This document shows positions 23,282 to 30,426 of a DNA stretch of 33,456 bases, piece after piece (within the stretch, counting starts at the first letter, position 1; each line of letters starts with the position of its first letter). The stretch comes from an uncultured Clostridia bacterium (lineage in GTDB: Bacteria; Bacillota; Clostridia; Christensenellales; Borkfalkiaceae): the NCBI GenBank assembly GCA_947631325.1, contig CANRKX010000013.1, positions 1-33,456 on the forward strand, read 5' to 3'. A model generated the notes under the pieces. The model was not told the DNA's origin. It searched no databases and worked only from the letters and a program-made list of their open reading frames with translations. A program made the position numbers and the translations under genes.

Positions 23282-24679
23282 TCACTTTGAGCCGCGTTCG
23301 TCAAGTACTTTTTTCAAAGTTTGACCTTTTGCGCCCTTTCTGAGGGTCAAGGTGAAGAACGCGAGAGCGACGAACATACTTACGGACCAACCTATCGCCC
23401 AAGCCCAGCAGACGCCCGAAAAGCCCCAGCCCGCATATGTCAATATGTACACGAGCGCAACCCTTAATATGAGGTCGGTGAAGGTGCTGACGGTAAAGCC
23501 TATGTTTCCGCCGCAGCCGCGGACGGTGCCGTCCGCCACTATCTTCGTGCAGACGACGGGCAGAAAACAGGAGACTATGGTCAAAAACTGCTTGGAATAG
23601 TCGAGGGCGGCTTGGGTCAACTTCTCGCTCTGAATGAATACCGAAGTCAACGCCGCGGGGAAGGAGACGAAAATTATCAAAAACAGGACGCTTGTGGCGA
23701 CGGCGTACGTCCATACAGCCAAAAAGCCGCGCCCCACTCGGGGGAACTTGCCCGCCGCCTTGTTCTGCGCGCAGAAGTTGGAGAGACCGCCCGTCATGTT
23801 GCTCACCCCCATATTCGCCATGCAGATGAGCTTGAATGCCGTGGTGAAGCCCGTCGTCGCGTCCTCGCCCAGAAGATTTATCCTCTTCATGACGAAAAAG
23901 TTGCCGACGGAGACGAAGCTTTGCTGCAATATTATTGGCACCGAGGTGGCGGTCAAATCCTTTAATATATCGAAGTCGAACTTCTTGGGCTTGGAATCGG
24001 GCTTGACCTTGGAGAGCTTTTTGATGAGGACGAAGGCGGTCAATACGCTTGACAGCGCCTGCGAGATGAAGGTTGCCCATGCCGCGCCCGCGACGTCGAA
24101 ATGAAGGACGGCGACAAACAATAAATCGAGACCGACGTTCAATATCGACGAGGCGACGAGGAATAAAAAGGGAGTTTTGCTGTCGCCGAGAGCCGAGCAT
24201 ATGCCGCAGCCGAGGTTATACAAAAAGACGAAGGGCAGAGAGCCCGTGTAGATATACAGATAGGAAAGGCAATCGGAAAAATAGGAGCCGTGGACGCTTA
24301 AAGCCGTCAGAAGCTGAGGGGCAAGCCCCAACCCCAGCGACATGACGACGGCGCAGAGGACGGCGAAGGCTATCATTGCGGTATTTACCGTCTCGCGCAC
24401 TCTTTTATTGTCGCCGCCGCCGAAGTGCTTGGCGACGATGACCGAACAGCCGCTGTTGGCGCCGAGGGCGAAGGCAAGGAGGATATTTATAATATTGGTG
24501 GCGTTGCCTATCGCGTCGACGGCGAGGGCTCCTTCCTTTGCGAAGTTGCCCACGACGAGAAGGTCGGCAAGCGAGTAGAGCTGCTGGACCATTGCACTGC
24601 CGAAGAGGGGCAGGCAATATAAAAGAAGGGTCTTCCACACTCCCCCTTCGGTTAAGTTGACGGTTGCGCGCGTTTTCAT
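23282..24679 (-). CDS. MATE family efflux transporter
   Basis: This is a multidrug and toxic compound extrusion protein, exporting organic cations or drugs using a Na+ or H+ gradient. It is 465 aa with twelve hydrophobic segments in two halves. The N-terminal LTEGGVWKTLLLYCLPLFGSAM and QQLYSLADLLVVGNF near 34 are typical of DinF/NorM-like proteins of gut Clostridia. The substrate cannot be told. The ATG lies 10 bp after a TATAAT with no ribosome site, so a leaderless message is predicted. Confidence 0.92.
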   Translation of the reverse strand: MKTRATVNLTEGGVWKTLLLYCLPLFGSAMVQQLYSLADLLVVGNFAKEGALAVDAIGNATNIINILLAFALGANSGCSVIVAKHFGGGDNKRVRETVNTAMIAFAVLCAVVMSLGLGLAPQLLTALSVHGSYFSDCLSYLYIYTGSLPFVFLYNLGCGICSALGDSKTPFLFLVASSILNVGLDLLFVAVLHFDVAGAAWATFISQALSSVLTAFVLIKKLSKVKPDSKPKKFDFDILKDLTATSVPIILQQSFVSVGNFFVMKRINLLGEDATTGFTTAFKLICMANMGVSNMTGGLSNFCAQNKAAGKFPRVGRGFLAVWTYAVATSVLFLIIFVSFPAALTSVFIQSEKLTQAALDYSKQFLTIVSCFLPVVCTKIVADGTVRGCGGNIGFTVSTFTDLILRVALVYILTYAGWGFSGVCWAWAIGWSVSMFVALAFFTLTLRKGAKGQTLKKVLDERGSK

Positions 24680-24689
24680 ACCACTCGAT

Positions 24690-24718
24690 ATTATAGTTTA
24701 CGGCGCGGCAAAATGCAA
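24690..24718 (-). promoter_or_regulatory. Predicted MATE gene promoter
   Basis: TTGCAT (24718-24713), 17-bp spacer, TATAAT (24695-24690) on the minus strand, 10 bp before the ATG at 24679. Confidence 0.6.
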
Positions 24719-24752
24719 TTGATTGAGGGGGTGTTTTATTTTATTTTTAAAA

Positions 24753-24789
24753 GGGGCGGCGGGCGCGATATTGACGCGCCCGCCGCCCC
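24753..24789 (-). terminator. Terminator of ssb
   Basis: GGGGCGGCGGGCGCG (24753-24767) and its complement (24775-24789) form a 15-bp stem. On the minus strand it is followed by TTTTAAAAATAAAAT. It ends the deacetylase-ssb transcript. Confidence 0.85.
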
Positions 24790-24795
24790 AAATTC

Positions 24796-24827
24796 AAATT
24801 GGTGCGGGAATATGCTTGAATTAACGC
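24796..24827 (-). repeat. 32-nt intergenic motif, copy 2
   Basis: On the minus strand it contains GCATATTCCCGCACCAATTT, the near-twin of 18571-18590, here between the ssb stop codon and its terminator stem. Confidence 0.6.
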
Positions 24828-24831
24828 TGTT

Positions 24832-25518
24832 TTACTCGTTCGTCTCGAAGGTACGGGGCGCCGAATAGAGGTCGAATTCCTCGTCTATATCGAACTCCGC
24901 GTCGTCGTCAAAGGCGGCGAGCTTGGAGATGGACACCTCATACGCCGTCATGGTGACGAAAGTTTCGTCGGGCTGTTTTTTCTGATACTCCCTGCTCTGT
25001 ATTCTGCCCGACAGCGCAACTTTATCGCCCACGGACAGGTTGCGCACGAAGCGGGCGTTTCTGCCCCAAGCTATCGCGGGGATATAGTCCGACTTGTTGT
25101 AACTGCGGTTGACGGCGATAAGGAGGTCGGCTATCTCACGGTTGAAGGGCGTGGTTCTGTACACGGGCGGCTTGCAGATATAGCCCGAAAGCACAATTGA
25201 GTTGGGGTTTTTGCCCGGCTGGGAGTCGAGAAGTTCGCGGATAAAGACTGTGAGCATTAAGCGGGATTTGCCGTTTTCGAGCTTGTTGTAACTGCGGAAC
25301 TGCCCCAAGGCGCATATCTCGCCGCCCGGTTTTAAGTCGGGGGTCATTATCCTCTCCGATACCGTGACGGGAAGGATATCAGCCTGACCCGACAGCCGCA
25401 TTACCTTTACGGGGAACTCGTAAAATCCCTCGCCGTACACCTCGTGCGAGAACTTGGCTTCCGCCGCTATCTCGCCGCATAAGTAGACCTTGTTGTTTTT
25501 CTCCGTGTTGTAATTCAT
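24832..25518 (-). CDS. ssb: Single-stranded DNA-binding protein with two OB folds
   Basis: This is a 228-aa SSB-like protein. Residues about 8-95 look like a first, divergent OB fold (NKVYLCGEIAAEAKFSHEV ... RLMLTVFIREL). Residues about 103-195 are a clear SSB domain (NSIVLSGYICKPPVYRTTP, IPAIAWGRNARFVRNLSVGDKVALSGRIQSREY). The acidic tail (DDDAEFDIDEEFDL) lacks the usual DDDIPF tip that recruits partner proteins. This suggests an accessory SSB rather than the replicative one. The ATG with GGAGG upstream was chosen over a longer frame. It lies 72 bp after the deacetylase gene and is probably co-transcribed with it. Confidence 0.85.
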   Translation of the reverse strand: MNYNTEKNNKVYLCGEIAAEAKFSHEVYGEGFYEFPVKVMRLSGQADILPVTVSERIMTPDLKPGGEICALGQFRSYNKLENGKSRLMLTVFIRELLDSQPGKNPNSIVLSGYICKPPVYRTTPFNREIADLLIAVNRSYNKSDYIPAIAWGRNARFVRNLSVGDKVALSGRIQSREYQKKQPDETFVTMTAYEVSISKLAAFDDDAEFDIDEEFDLYSAPRTFETNE

Positions 25519-25556
25519 TATAAGCCTCCACAAATTGTTTTTCCTTGAAATTTGTC

Positions 25557-25597
25557 ATATATATCGCTATTTTGCTATACCGCTATACGGCTATACG
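25557..25597 (-). repeat. Short tandem repeat across the deacetylase stop
   Basis: On the minus strand four to five units of period 8 (CCGTATAG, CCGTATAG, CGGTATAG, CAAAATAG, then CGATATAT) run from the stop codon of the deacetylase into the ssb leader. The stop TAG is in the first unit. Confidence 0.55.
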
Positions 25598-26355
25598 GCG
25601 GGAATCTGGCGACCCGTGCTATCCAGAGTGTAGCCCTCGCGATAGATGAGTTCGCCCACGGGCACGAAAGTGTAGCCCCTGTTTTTGAGCGTTTCAACGA
25701 TTATCGGGACGGCTTCCGCCGTGTGCAGACCGTTGTTGTGCATCAGGATTATCGAGCCGCTCTTTGCGCCGTTGATGACGCGCATTGCAATGTCGGTTGC
25801 AGACAAATCGCGCCAATCGAGGCTGTCGACATCCCACTGAATGGTGTACAGTCCCAATTCAGACGCCGTCTTTATAAGTTCGTCGTCATAGTCGCCATAG
25901 GGCGGGCGGAAGAGCTCGACGTTCTTTCCCGTTATATCTTTAATAGCCTGAGACGAGGTGGAAAGTTCGAGACGAATTTCATCCGCGCTCTGTTTGGACA
26001 TATAGGAGTGGGTTGCCGAGTGGGTGCCTATCTCACAGCCCGAAGAGTCAATCTTCTTGACGAAATCGGGATACTTTTCAGTCCAGAATTCGACCATGAA
26101 GAAGGTTGCCCTGACGTTGCCCGCCTTTAAAGCCTTTAATATGTCGTCGGTGTGCTCGGTGCCCCAAGCGCAATCGAAGGTGATGGAGATATACTTATCC
26201 TCCCTCCCCACGCTGTATATGGGCAAAAGGCGGGGCGACATGTTGTAATAGACGGCATATGCGCCCGTGAAGTGCGCCGAGACGCACAAAACCGCGATGA
26301 GGGCGATTGAGCAAATCGAAGCTATGACCGCCTTTAAATTGAGTACTTTTATCAA
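25591..26355 (-). CDS. Polysaccharide deacetylase (CE4, PdaB-like)
   Basis: This is a 254-aa carbohydrate esterase family 4 protein, expected to remove acetyl groups from peptidoglycan or another polysaccharide outside the cell. The N terminus has a membrane anchor or signal (about 10-35). The NodB domain shows motif 1 as TFDCAWG near residue 59, where the usual second Asp is Cys, as in the PdaB group where this motif is relaxed. Motif 2 is HSATHSYMS, motif 3 RPPYGDYDD, then DVDSLDW and LMHNNG. The first Asp and both His are present. The start is TTG, with AGGAG 6 nt upstream. A substrate cannot be assigned. Confidence 0.87.
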   Translation of the reverse strand: MIKVLNLKAVIASICSIALIAVLCVSAHFTGAYAVYYNMSPRLLPIYSVGREDKYISITFDCAWGTEHTDDILKALKAGNVRATFFMVEFWTEKYPDFVKKIDSSGCEIGTHSATHSYMSKQSADEIRLELSTSSQAIKDITGKNVELFRPPYGDYDDELIKTASELGLYTIQWDVDSLDWRDLSATDIAMRVINGAKSGSIILMHNNGLHTAEAVPIIVETLKNRGYTFVPVGELIYREGYTLDSTGRQIPAV

Positions 26356-26562
26356 TGACTGCTCCTATATGATACACGTATGGCGACCGAAAATTCGGGC
26401 GTTTTTGCGCTTTTATTTTTGTATTTTGTCATTTTCGGGGCTTGGGGGAAAAGGGAAGTGACAAGCCTTTTAGGTAAATATATTCGCCGAGGGGAGAGAT
26501 TAGAACGGGAAGAAAAAGATACCCGCCGCGGAAATTTTCCGCGGCGGGGGAATGTTTATATT
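26356..26562. other. Deacetylase upstream region
   Basis: Upstream of the TTG start this stretch holds the AGGAG ribosome site and a GC-rich perfect hairpin (26522-26548). I see no gene, and no strong promoter for the deacetylase. Confidence 0.5.
26522..26548 (-). terminator. GC-rich hairpin, possible terminator
   Basis: CCCGCCGCGGAAA (26522-26534) pairs with TTTCCGCGGCGGG (26536-26548). On the minus strand it is followed by TATCTTTTTCTT. It is the first strong stem downstream of gatB, 730 bp away, and could end read-through from that operon or insulate the deacetylase gene. Confidence 0.5.
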
Positions 26563-26682
26563 GGGGGAACAACCTTCTCTCCCCCGAACCTTAGTAGCGG
26601 TTCGGGTACTCTCCCCCTTTGAAAGTGGGAAAGTTATATTAAGGTGAGATTATTAGAAATGCCAACCGAGACCACGAGGGGA
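26563..26682 (+). repeat. 120-nt repeat, inverted copy 2 (partner at 8346-8465)
   Basis: The plus strand here matches the minus strand of 8346-8465; the first 79 nt are identical but for one base. The hairpin CCCGAACC (26583-26590) / GGTTCGGG (26599-26606) sits between two exact CTCTCCCCC repeats (26577-26585 and 26609-26617). At its right end it runs straight into the modular hairpin repeat. Confidence 0.85.
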
Positions 26683-26800
26683 CGAGCGAGGACTTCCCAA
26701 AAACAGCACAGTGCGCTGTTTTGCCGAGCGAGATGAGCGAGCGCATACGTCCGCGCGAGCGGTGACCGAGCAGGGCGCATTTCCTTACGCCCTGCGAGAA
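26676..26800 (+). repeat. Modular hairpin repeat, copy A
   Basis: The order is GAGGGGACGAGCGAGGACTT, hairpin 1 (AAAACAGC 26700-26707 / GCTGTTTT 26715-26722), GCC, the frame GAGCGAGCGCATACGTCC + GCGCGAGCGGTG + CCGA, hairpin 2 (GCAGGGCG 26770-26777 / CGCCCTGC 26788-26795), GAGAA. Frame sequences match copies 0 and B. Arms differ from copy to copy but always pair. Confidence 0.85.
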
Positions 26801-26805
26801 CTTCC

Positions 26806-26855
26806 ACTCAATCGAACCTGCTTCGCAGGATTCTCATTCGGTCAGAATGACAACA
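26806..26855. repeat. TCAATCGAA hairpin module plus TGTCAT boundary
   Basis: CTCAATCGAA followed by CCTGC-TTC-GCAGG (26817-26829) and TTCTCATTCGG, ending (minus strand) in the boundary TGTCATTCTGA. The equivalent at 8121-8150 has CCCGCG-AA-CGCGGG in the same place. Confidence 0.7.
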
Positions 26856-26876
26856 GGGAACGAGCCGCGCAAATGT

Positions 26877-26904
26877 TAATAGGAAGCCTTGCTAATAGGA
26901 AGCC
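26877..26904 (+). repeat. 12-bp direct repeat, period 16
   Basis: TAATAGGAAGCC occurs at 26877-26888 and again at 26893-26904. No function is evident. Confidence 0.6.
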
Positions 26905-27008
26905 GCGGTTCGGAGAAACGAGCATTCAAAAATAATAATGTTGCAAGCAAAACCACGCTTTTGCGCAGCAGCCCCAATTTGCAAATACCTTTGCCTCAGT
27001 AGGGTGAA

Positions 27009-27052
27009 TGTTTGTGATTATATTATATGTGCGCCCTTAAATATCACAAACA
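27009..27052. repeat. 10-bp inverted repeat with 24-nt AT-rich centre
   Basis: TGTTTGTGAT (27009-27018) and ATCACAAACA (27043-27052) are exact complements around an AT-rich centre. It abuts copy B of the modular repeat and may mark its edge. Confidence 0.5.
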
Positions 27053-27278
27053 GAGGGACGAGCGAGGACTTCTCAAAACAGTGGACACCCACTGTTTTGC
27101 CCCCGCGAGGTGAGTGAGCGCATACGTCCCGCGCGAACGGTGTCCGAACACGGCGTTGCCCTTACGCCGTGTGAGAAGCGAGCGACGACCGCAGGGAGTG
27201 TACAATGAAGTACACGACCAAGGCGGAGCGATGTTCAACACAGTATCGCGACGTTTATACGAAGCGCGAAAGCGGGAG
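27053..27278 (+). repeat. Modular hairpin repeat, copy B (longest)
   Basis: GAGGGACGAGCGAGGACTT, hairpin 1 (AAAACAGTGG 27075-27084 / CCACTGTTTT 27089-27098), the frame GAGCGCATACGTCC + GCGCGAACGGTG + CCGA, hairpin 2 (ACACGGCGT 27148-27156 / ACGCCGTGT 27164-27172), GAGAAGCGAGCGACGACC, hairpin 3 (GTGTAC 27198-27203 / GTACAC 27210-27215), then CGACCAAGGCGGAGCGATG and a GC-rich tail that reaches the gatB stop codon. It may therefore be the 3' untranslated part of the gatB mRNA. Confidence 0.85.
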
Positions 27279-28688
27279 TTAGAGTAAGCGTTTGATAATC
27301 GCATCGGCGGCGCGGATATCCGCCTTGCCTTGGGTTGCACGTTTAATATAGCCGTACAGGGCGGAGATAGCCTTTTCCTTGCCGGCCTTGAAGTCGGCGA
27401 CGGCTTGGGGATTGGCGGCGATTGCCTCGCGGCAGAGCTTTTCAAGCTCCCCCTCGTCCACTCCCTTTACGTCTTCTGTCGAGATATAGTCGCTCACCTT
27501 TCCGCCGTTTGTAAGCATTTTGGAAAGGGTCATCTGAGCGAGGGTGGGGTTGATTTTTCCGCTATCCAACAGCTTGACAAGTTCGGCAAATTGGGCGGCG
27601 TCGAAGGGGAGAGAGAACTTCTCCTTCTGCTCCTCGGTGGCGAACCGGGAATAGATTGCGCCCGTTATGAGGTTTGCCGAATTGCGGGCGGACGCGCCCG
27701 AATTTATACAACTTTCGAAGAAGTCGCAGACAGCCTTATATTTGTAGAGCTGGCGAGCCGTGTGGTCGCTTAATTGCAGCATATCCCTGTACCTTTTTAA
27801 TTTTTCGAGGGGTAATTCGGGGAGGGAAGCCTGTGCTTTTTGCACCTCTTCTTCGGGGATAATTATCGTGGGAAGGTCGGGCTCGGGGAAGTAGCGATAG
27901 TCCTGCGCGTCCTCCTTGGTGCGCATTACGTACGTCTCGCCCGTGTGCTCGTCATAGCGCATCGTCGCCTGTTCCACCTTGCCGCCCGACGAGAGTATTT
28001 CAGCCTGTCGCGAATATTCATACTCCATCGCCTTTTCAATAAAGCTCATGGAGTTCATATTCTTGATTTCGGTGCGCGCGCCGAGGTAGTCTGCGCCCTC
28101 GGGACGGAGCGAAATATTGACGTCGCAGCGCATGCTGCCCTCCTGCATCTTACAGTCGGAGACGGCAAGATAGCGCATGATGAGCTGAAGTTTTTCGACG
28201 TACTCCCTCGCTTCTTCGGGCGAGGAGATATCGGGCTCGGACACTATTTCGATGAGGGGCACGCCGCCGCGGTTATAATCGACGAACGTAAAGCCCCTGT
28301 CGTGGACGAGTTTGCCCGCGTCCTCCTCGATGTGTATTCGGGTTATACCTATCTTTTTGCCGCTCTCGAGCTCGACATAGCCGTGTTCGCAGAGGGGCTT
28401 ATCGAACTGCGAAATCTGATAAGCCTTGGGAAGGTCGGGATAGCAATAGTTCTTTCTGTCGAGGTGGGTGACGGTGTTTATCTTGCAGTGCAGGGCGAGA
28501 CCTGCGCGGATTGCGAACTCGACCACCCTTTTATTGAGGACGGGAAGAGCCCCCGGCTGACCCGTGCAGACGGGGCAGCAATGGGTGTTGGGCGCGCCGC
28601 CGAAAGCCGTGGTGCAGGAGCAGAATATCTTGGTTGCGGTAGCGAGCTCCACATGAGTTTCGAGACCCGAGACGAGTTCGTACTTCAT
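27279..28688 (-). CDS. gatB: Asp/Glu-tRNA(Asn/Gln) amidotransferase subunit GatB
   Basis: GatB binds misacylated tRNA, phosphorylates the carboxyl group with ATP and completes amide transfer with ammonia from GatA. It is 469 aa. The N-terminal cradle starts YELVSGLETHVEL, with the zinc-type cysteines CSCTTAFGG ... HCCPVCTGQPG at about 23-46 and the family run NRGGVPLIEIVSEPD near 160. The helical and YqeY-like tail domain ends at residue 469. The ATG overlaps the gatA stop (ATGA), with GGGGGTG upstream. It is last in the operon; its stop touches a repeat element. Confidence 0.96.
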   Translation of the reverse strand: MKYELVSGLETHVELATATKIFCSCTTAFGGAPNTHCCPVCTGQPGALPVLNKRVVEFAIRAGLALHCKINTVTHLDRKNYCYPDLPKAYQISQFDKPLCEHGYVELESGKKIGITRIHIEEDAGKLVHDRGFTFVDYNRGGVPLIEIVSEPDISSPEEAREYVEKLQLIMRYLAVSDCKMQEGSMRCDVNISLRPEGADYLGARTEIKNMNSMSFIEKAMEYEYSRQAEILSSGGKVEQATMRYDEHTGETYVMRTKEDAQDYRYFPEPDLPTIIIPEEEVQKAQASLPELPLEKLKRYRDMLQLSDHTARQLYKYKAVCDFFESCINSGASARNSANLITGAIYSRFATEEQKEKFSLPFDAAQFAELVKLLDSGKINPTLAQMTLSKMLTNGGKVSDYISTEDVKGVDEGELEKLCREAIAANPQAVADFKAGKEKAISALYGYIKRATQGKADIRAADAIIKRLL

Positions 28689-30133
28689 AATTCCACACCC
28701 CCTTTTTCGGGTTTGCATTTTGAGACGCCGCAAAGTTCGAGGGCGTGCGCCGCGTTTAAAGTTGTGCTGTCGTTAAAGGGCGAGCCTATAATCTGGACGC
28801 CGATGGGAAGCCCGCTTTTGTCGCTGCCGCAGGGGAGCGAGACGGCGGGCAAGCCCGCTATATTCACGGGCACCGTACACATATCCGATAAATACATTTC
28901 GACGGCGTTATTTTGGGTATATCCCAAGGGGAATGCCGTGTTGGGCGCGGTGGGAGCGACGAGGATATCGCACCTTTCAAACAGCTCGTTGAAGTCTTCC
29001 TTTATGCTCTCGCGGAGAAGGCAAGCCTTTTTGTAATAGGCGTCGAGATAGCCGCCCGAGAGCACATACGTGCCGAGCATTATGCGCTTTTGCACTTCCT
29101 TGCCGAAGCCTTGGGTGCGGGTCTTTATAATCATATCGTCGACCGAAGAGTAGTTTTGGGCGCGGAAACCGTAGCGGATGCCGTCATATCTGCCCAGATT
29201 GGAAGAAGCTTCGGCGCAGGCTATTATATAGTAGACGGGAAGGGCGGATTTTAAGGAGGGCGCGGAGTATTCGCATATGGTTGCGCCGCAACTTTCAAGA
29301 CCCTTTAAAGCCCTTTCCACCGCCCCCTTTATCTCGGGGGAGAGCCCCTCGAAAAACTCAGAGACGACGCCCACTTTCATTCCCTTTATATCGCCCGTGA
29401 GCTCTCCGATATCGGGGCACTTGCGGGAAGTCATGTCGCGCTCGTCCTCGCCCTTTACGGCGTTGAATACGATTGCCGCATCCTCAACGGAGAGGGCTAT
29501 CGCCCCGATCTGGTCGAGCGAGGAGCCGTATGCGATGAGCCCGTAACGGGAGACGGCGCCATAGGTGGGTTTGAAGCCGACGACGCCGCAGAAGGCGGCG
29601 GGCTGGCGCACGGAGCCGCCCGTATCCGAGCCGAGGGCAAAGGGCGCGAGCCCTGCGGCGACGGCAGCCGCCGAACCGCCAGAGGAGCCGCCCGTGACGC
29701 GGTTTAAGTCCCTCGGGTTTTTGGGTGCGCCGAAACAGGACGTCTCGCTCGTGGAGCCCATGGCGAATTCGTCCATGTTGGTCTTGCCGAGAAGGGGGGC
29801 GCAGATATCCTTTAATTTTTTGTAGGCGGTGGCGTCATAATAGGGCTTGAAGCCCGAAAGTATTTTGGAACAGCAAGTAGTCTCTATTCCGTCGGTGCAG
29901 ATATTGTCTTTCAGGGCGAAGGGTATGCCCGTTAAGGGGGCTGCCTCTCCCCTCGCTATCATCTTGTCGGCGCGCTCGGCAGCAAGGAGAGCCTCGTCGA
30001 AACACCTCGTCACATAGGAGTTGATTTGGGGGTCGCGATTTTCAATAACTTCAATATACTTGCGGGTCAATTGCACCGAACTTATCTCTTTGTCGCGAAG
30101 AAGGCGGGATAATTGTTTTAGAGTAGCCGTCAT
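28685..30133 (-). CDS. gatA: Asp/Glu-tRNA(Asn/Gln) amidotransferase subunit GatA
   Basis: GatA is the glutaminase subunit, an amidase-signature enzyme that frees ammonia for GatB. It is 482 aa. The Ser-cisSer-Lys triad is visible: Lys in PFALKDNI near 76, the cis-Ser and nucleophile in GGSSGGSAAAVAAGLAPFALGSDTGG (split about residues 147-172). NMDEFAMGSTSE near 121 is another family motif. The ATG overlaps the gatC stop (ATGA), with GGAGG upstream. Confidence 0.97.
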   Translation of the reverse strand: MTATLKQLSRLLRDKEISSVQLTRKYIEVIENRDPQINSYVTRCFDEALLAAERADKMIARGEAAPLTGIPFALKDNICTDGIETTCCSKILSGFKPYYDATAYKKLKDICAPLLGKTNMDEFAMGSTSETSCFGAPKNPRDLNRVTGGSSGGSAAAVAAGLAPFALGSDTGGSVRQPAAFCGVVGFKPTYGAVSRYGLIAYGSSLDQIGAIALSVEDAAIVFNAVKGEDERDMTSRKCPDIGELTGDIKGMKVGVVSEFFEGLSPEIKGAVERALKGLESCGATICEYSAPSLKSALPVYYIIACAEASSNLGRYDGIRYGFRAQNYSSVDDMIIKTRTQGFGKEVQKRIMLGTYVLSGGYLDAYYKKACLLRESIKEDFNELFERCDILVAPTAPNTAFPLGYTQNNAVEMYLSDMCTVPVNIAGLPAVSLPCGSDKSGLPIGVQIIGSPFNDSTTLNAAHALELCGVSKCKPEKGGVEL

Positions 30134-30423
30134 TTTACCACCCTCCTCACGGTGAAATAGCCGCCCTCGGACACGACGTTCGAGGTGACCTTTTCGACGG
30201 GCAGGCTTTCCTTGACCTCATCTTTACGAAGGTCGGCAAAGGCTATCTCGCTTCCGCCCACCTCGCGGATTTTGGTGGTATCGCCCGCGATTTGGGAATT
30301 TATTCTGTCGGCAAATTCCACAATCTCGTCAAAGTCGCCCGAAAAGGCGGCGGCGCGCTCGTCGTCGAAGTCGAGCTTGGAGAGCTTTGCAAGCCACTTA
30401 ATCTCATCAACGGATATCGACAT
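30130..30423 (-). CDS. gatC: Asp/Glu-tRNA(Asn/Gln) amidotransferase subunit GatC
   Basis: GatC is a small scaffold that wraps around the GatA-GatB interface. It is 97 aa, the usual size. VDEIKWLAKLSKLDF opens with the family pattern, and FDEIVEFADRINSQI near 32 follows. It lies 3 bp after aspS, with GGTGAGGT before the ATG, so all four genes are one transcript. Confidence 0.93.
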   Translation of the reverse strand: MSISVDEIKWLAKLSKLDFDDERAAAFSGDFDEIVEFADRINSQIAGDTTKIREVGGSEIAFADLRKDEVKESLPVEKVTSNVVSEGGYFTVRRVVK

Positions 30424-30426
30424 AAT

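Noticed and set aside
26711-26935. 74-codon frame through repeat copy A
   Set aside because: It resembles the frame at 37-75 in copy 0 (both read FPY at the hairpin loop), but copy B has a one-base length change there, so no conserved peptide is encoded.
26860-27040. tRNA gene in the large gap
   Set aside because: No cloverleaf, no T-arm GGTTCRA with matching acceptor ends was found.
26356-27278. Insertion sequence or prophage remnant
   Set aside because: No transposase, integrase or phage gene is present even as fragments; only short structured repeats are seen.
27044-27445. 133-codon frame on the minus strand spanning repeat copy B
   Set aside because: It starts inside gatB in another frame and is open only because the repeat lacks stops; no ribosome site.
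27840-29036. 398-codon open frame on the plus strand
   Set aside because: It lies antisense to gatB and gatA, both of which have complete catalytic motifs. It is a by-product of GC-rich codon use.
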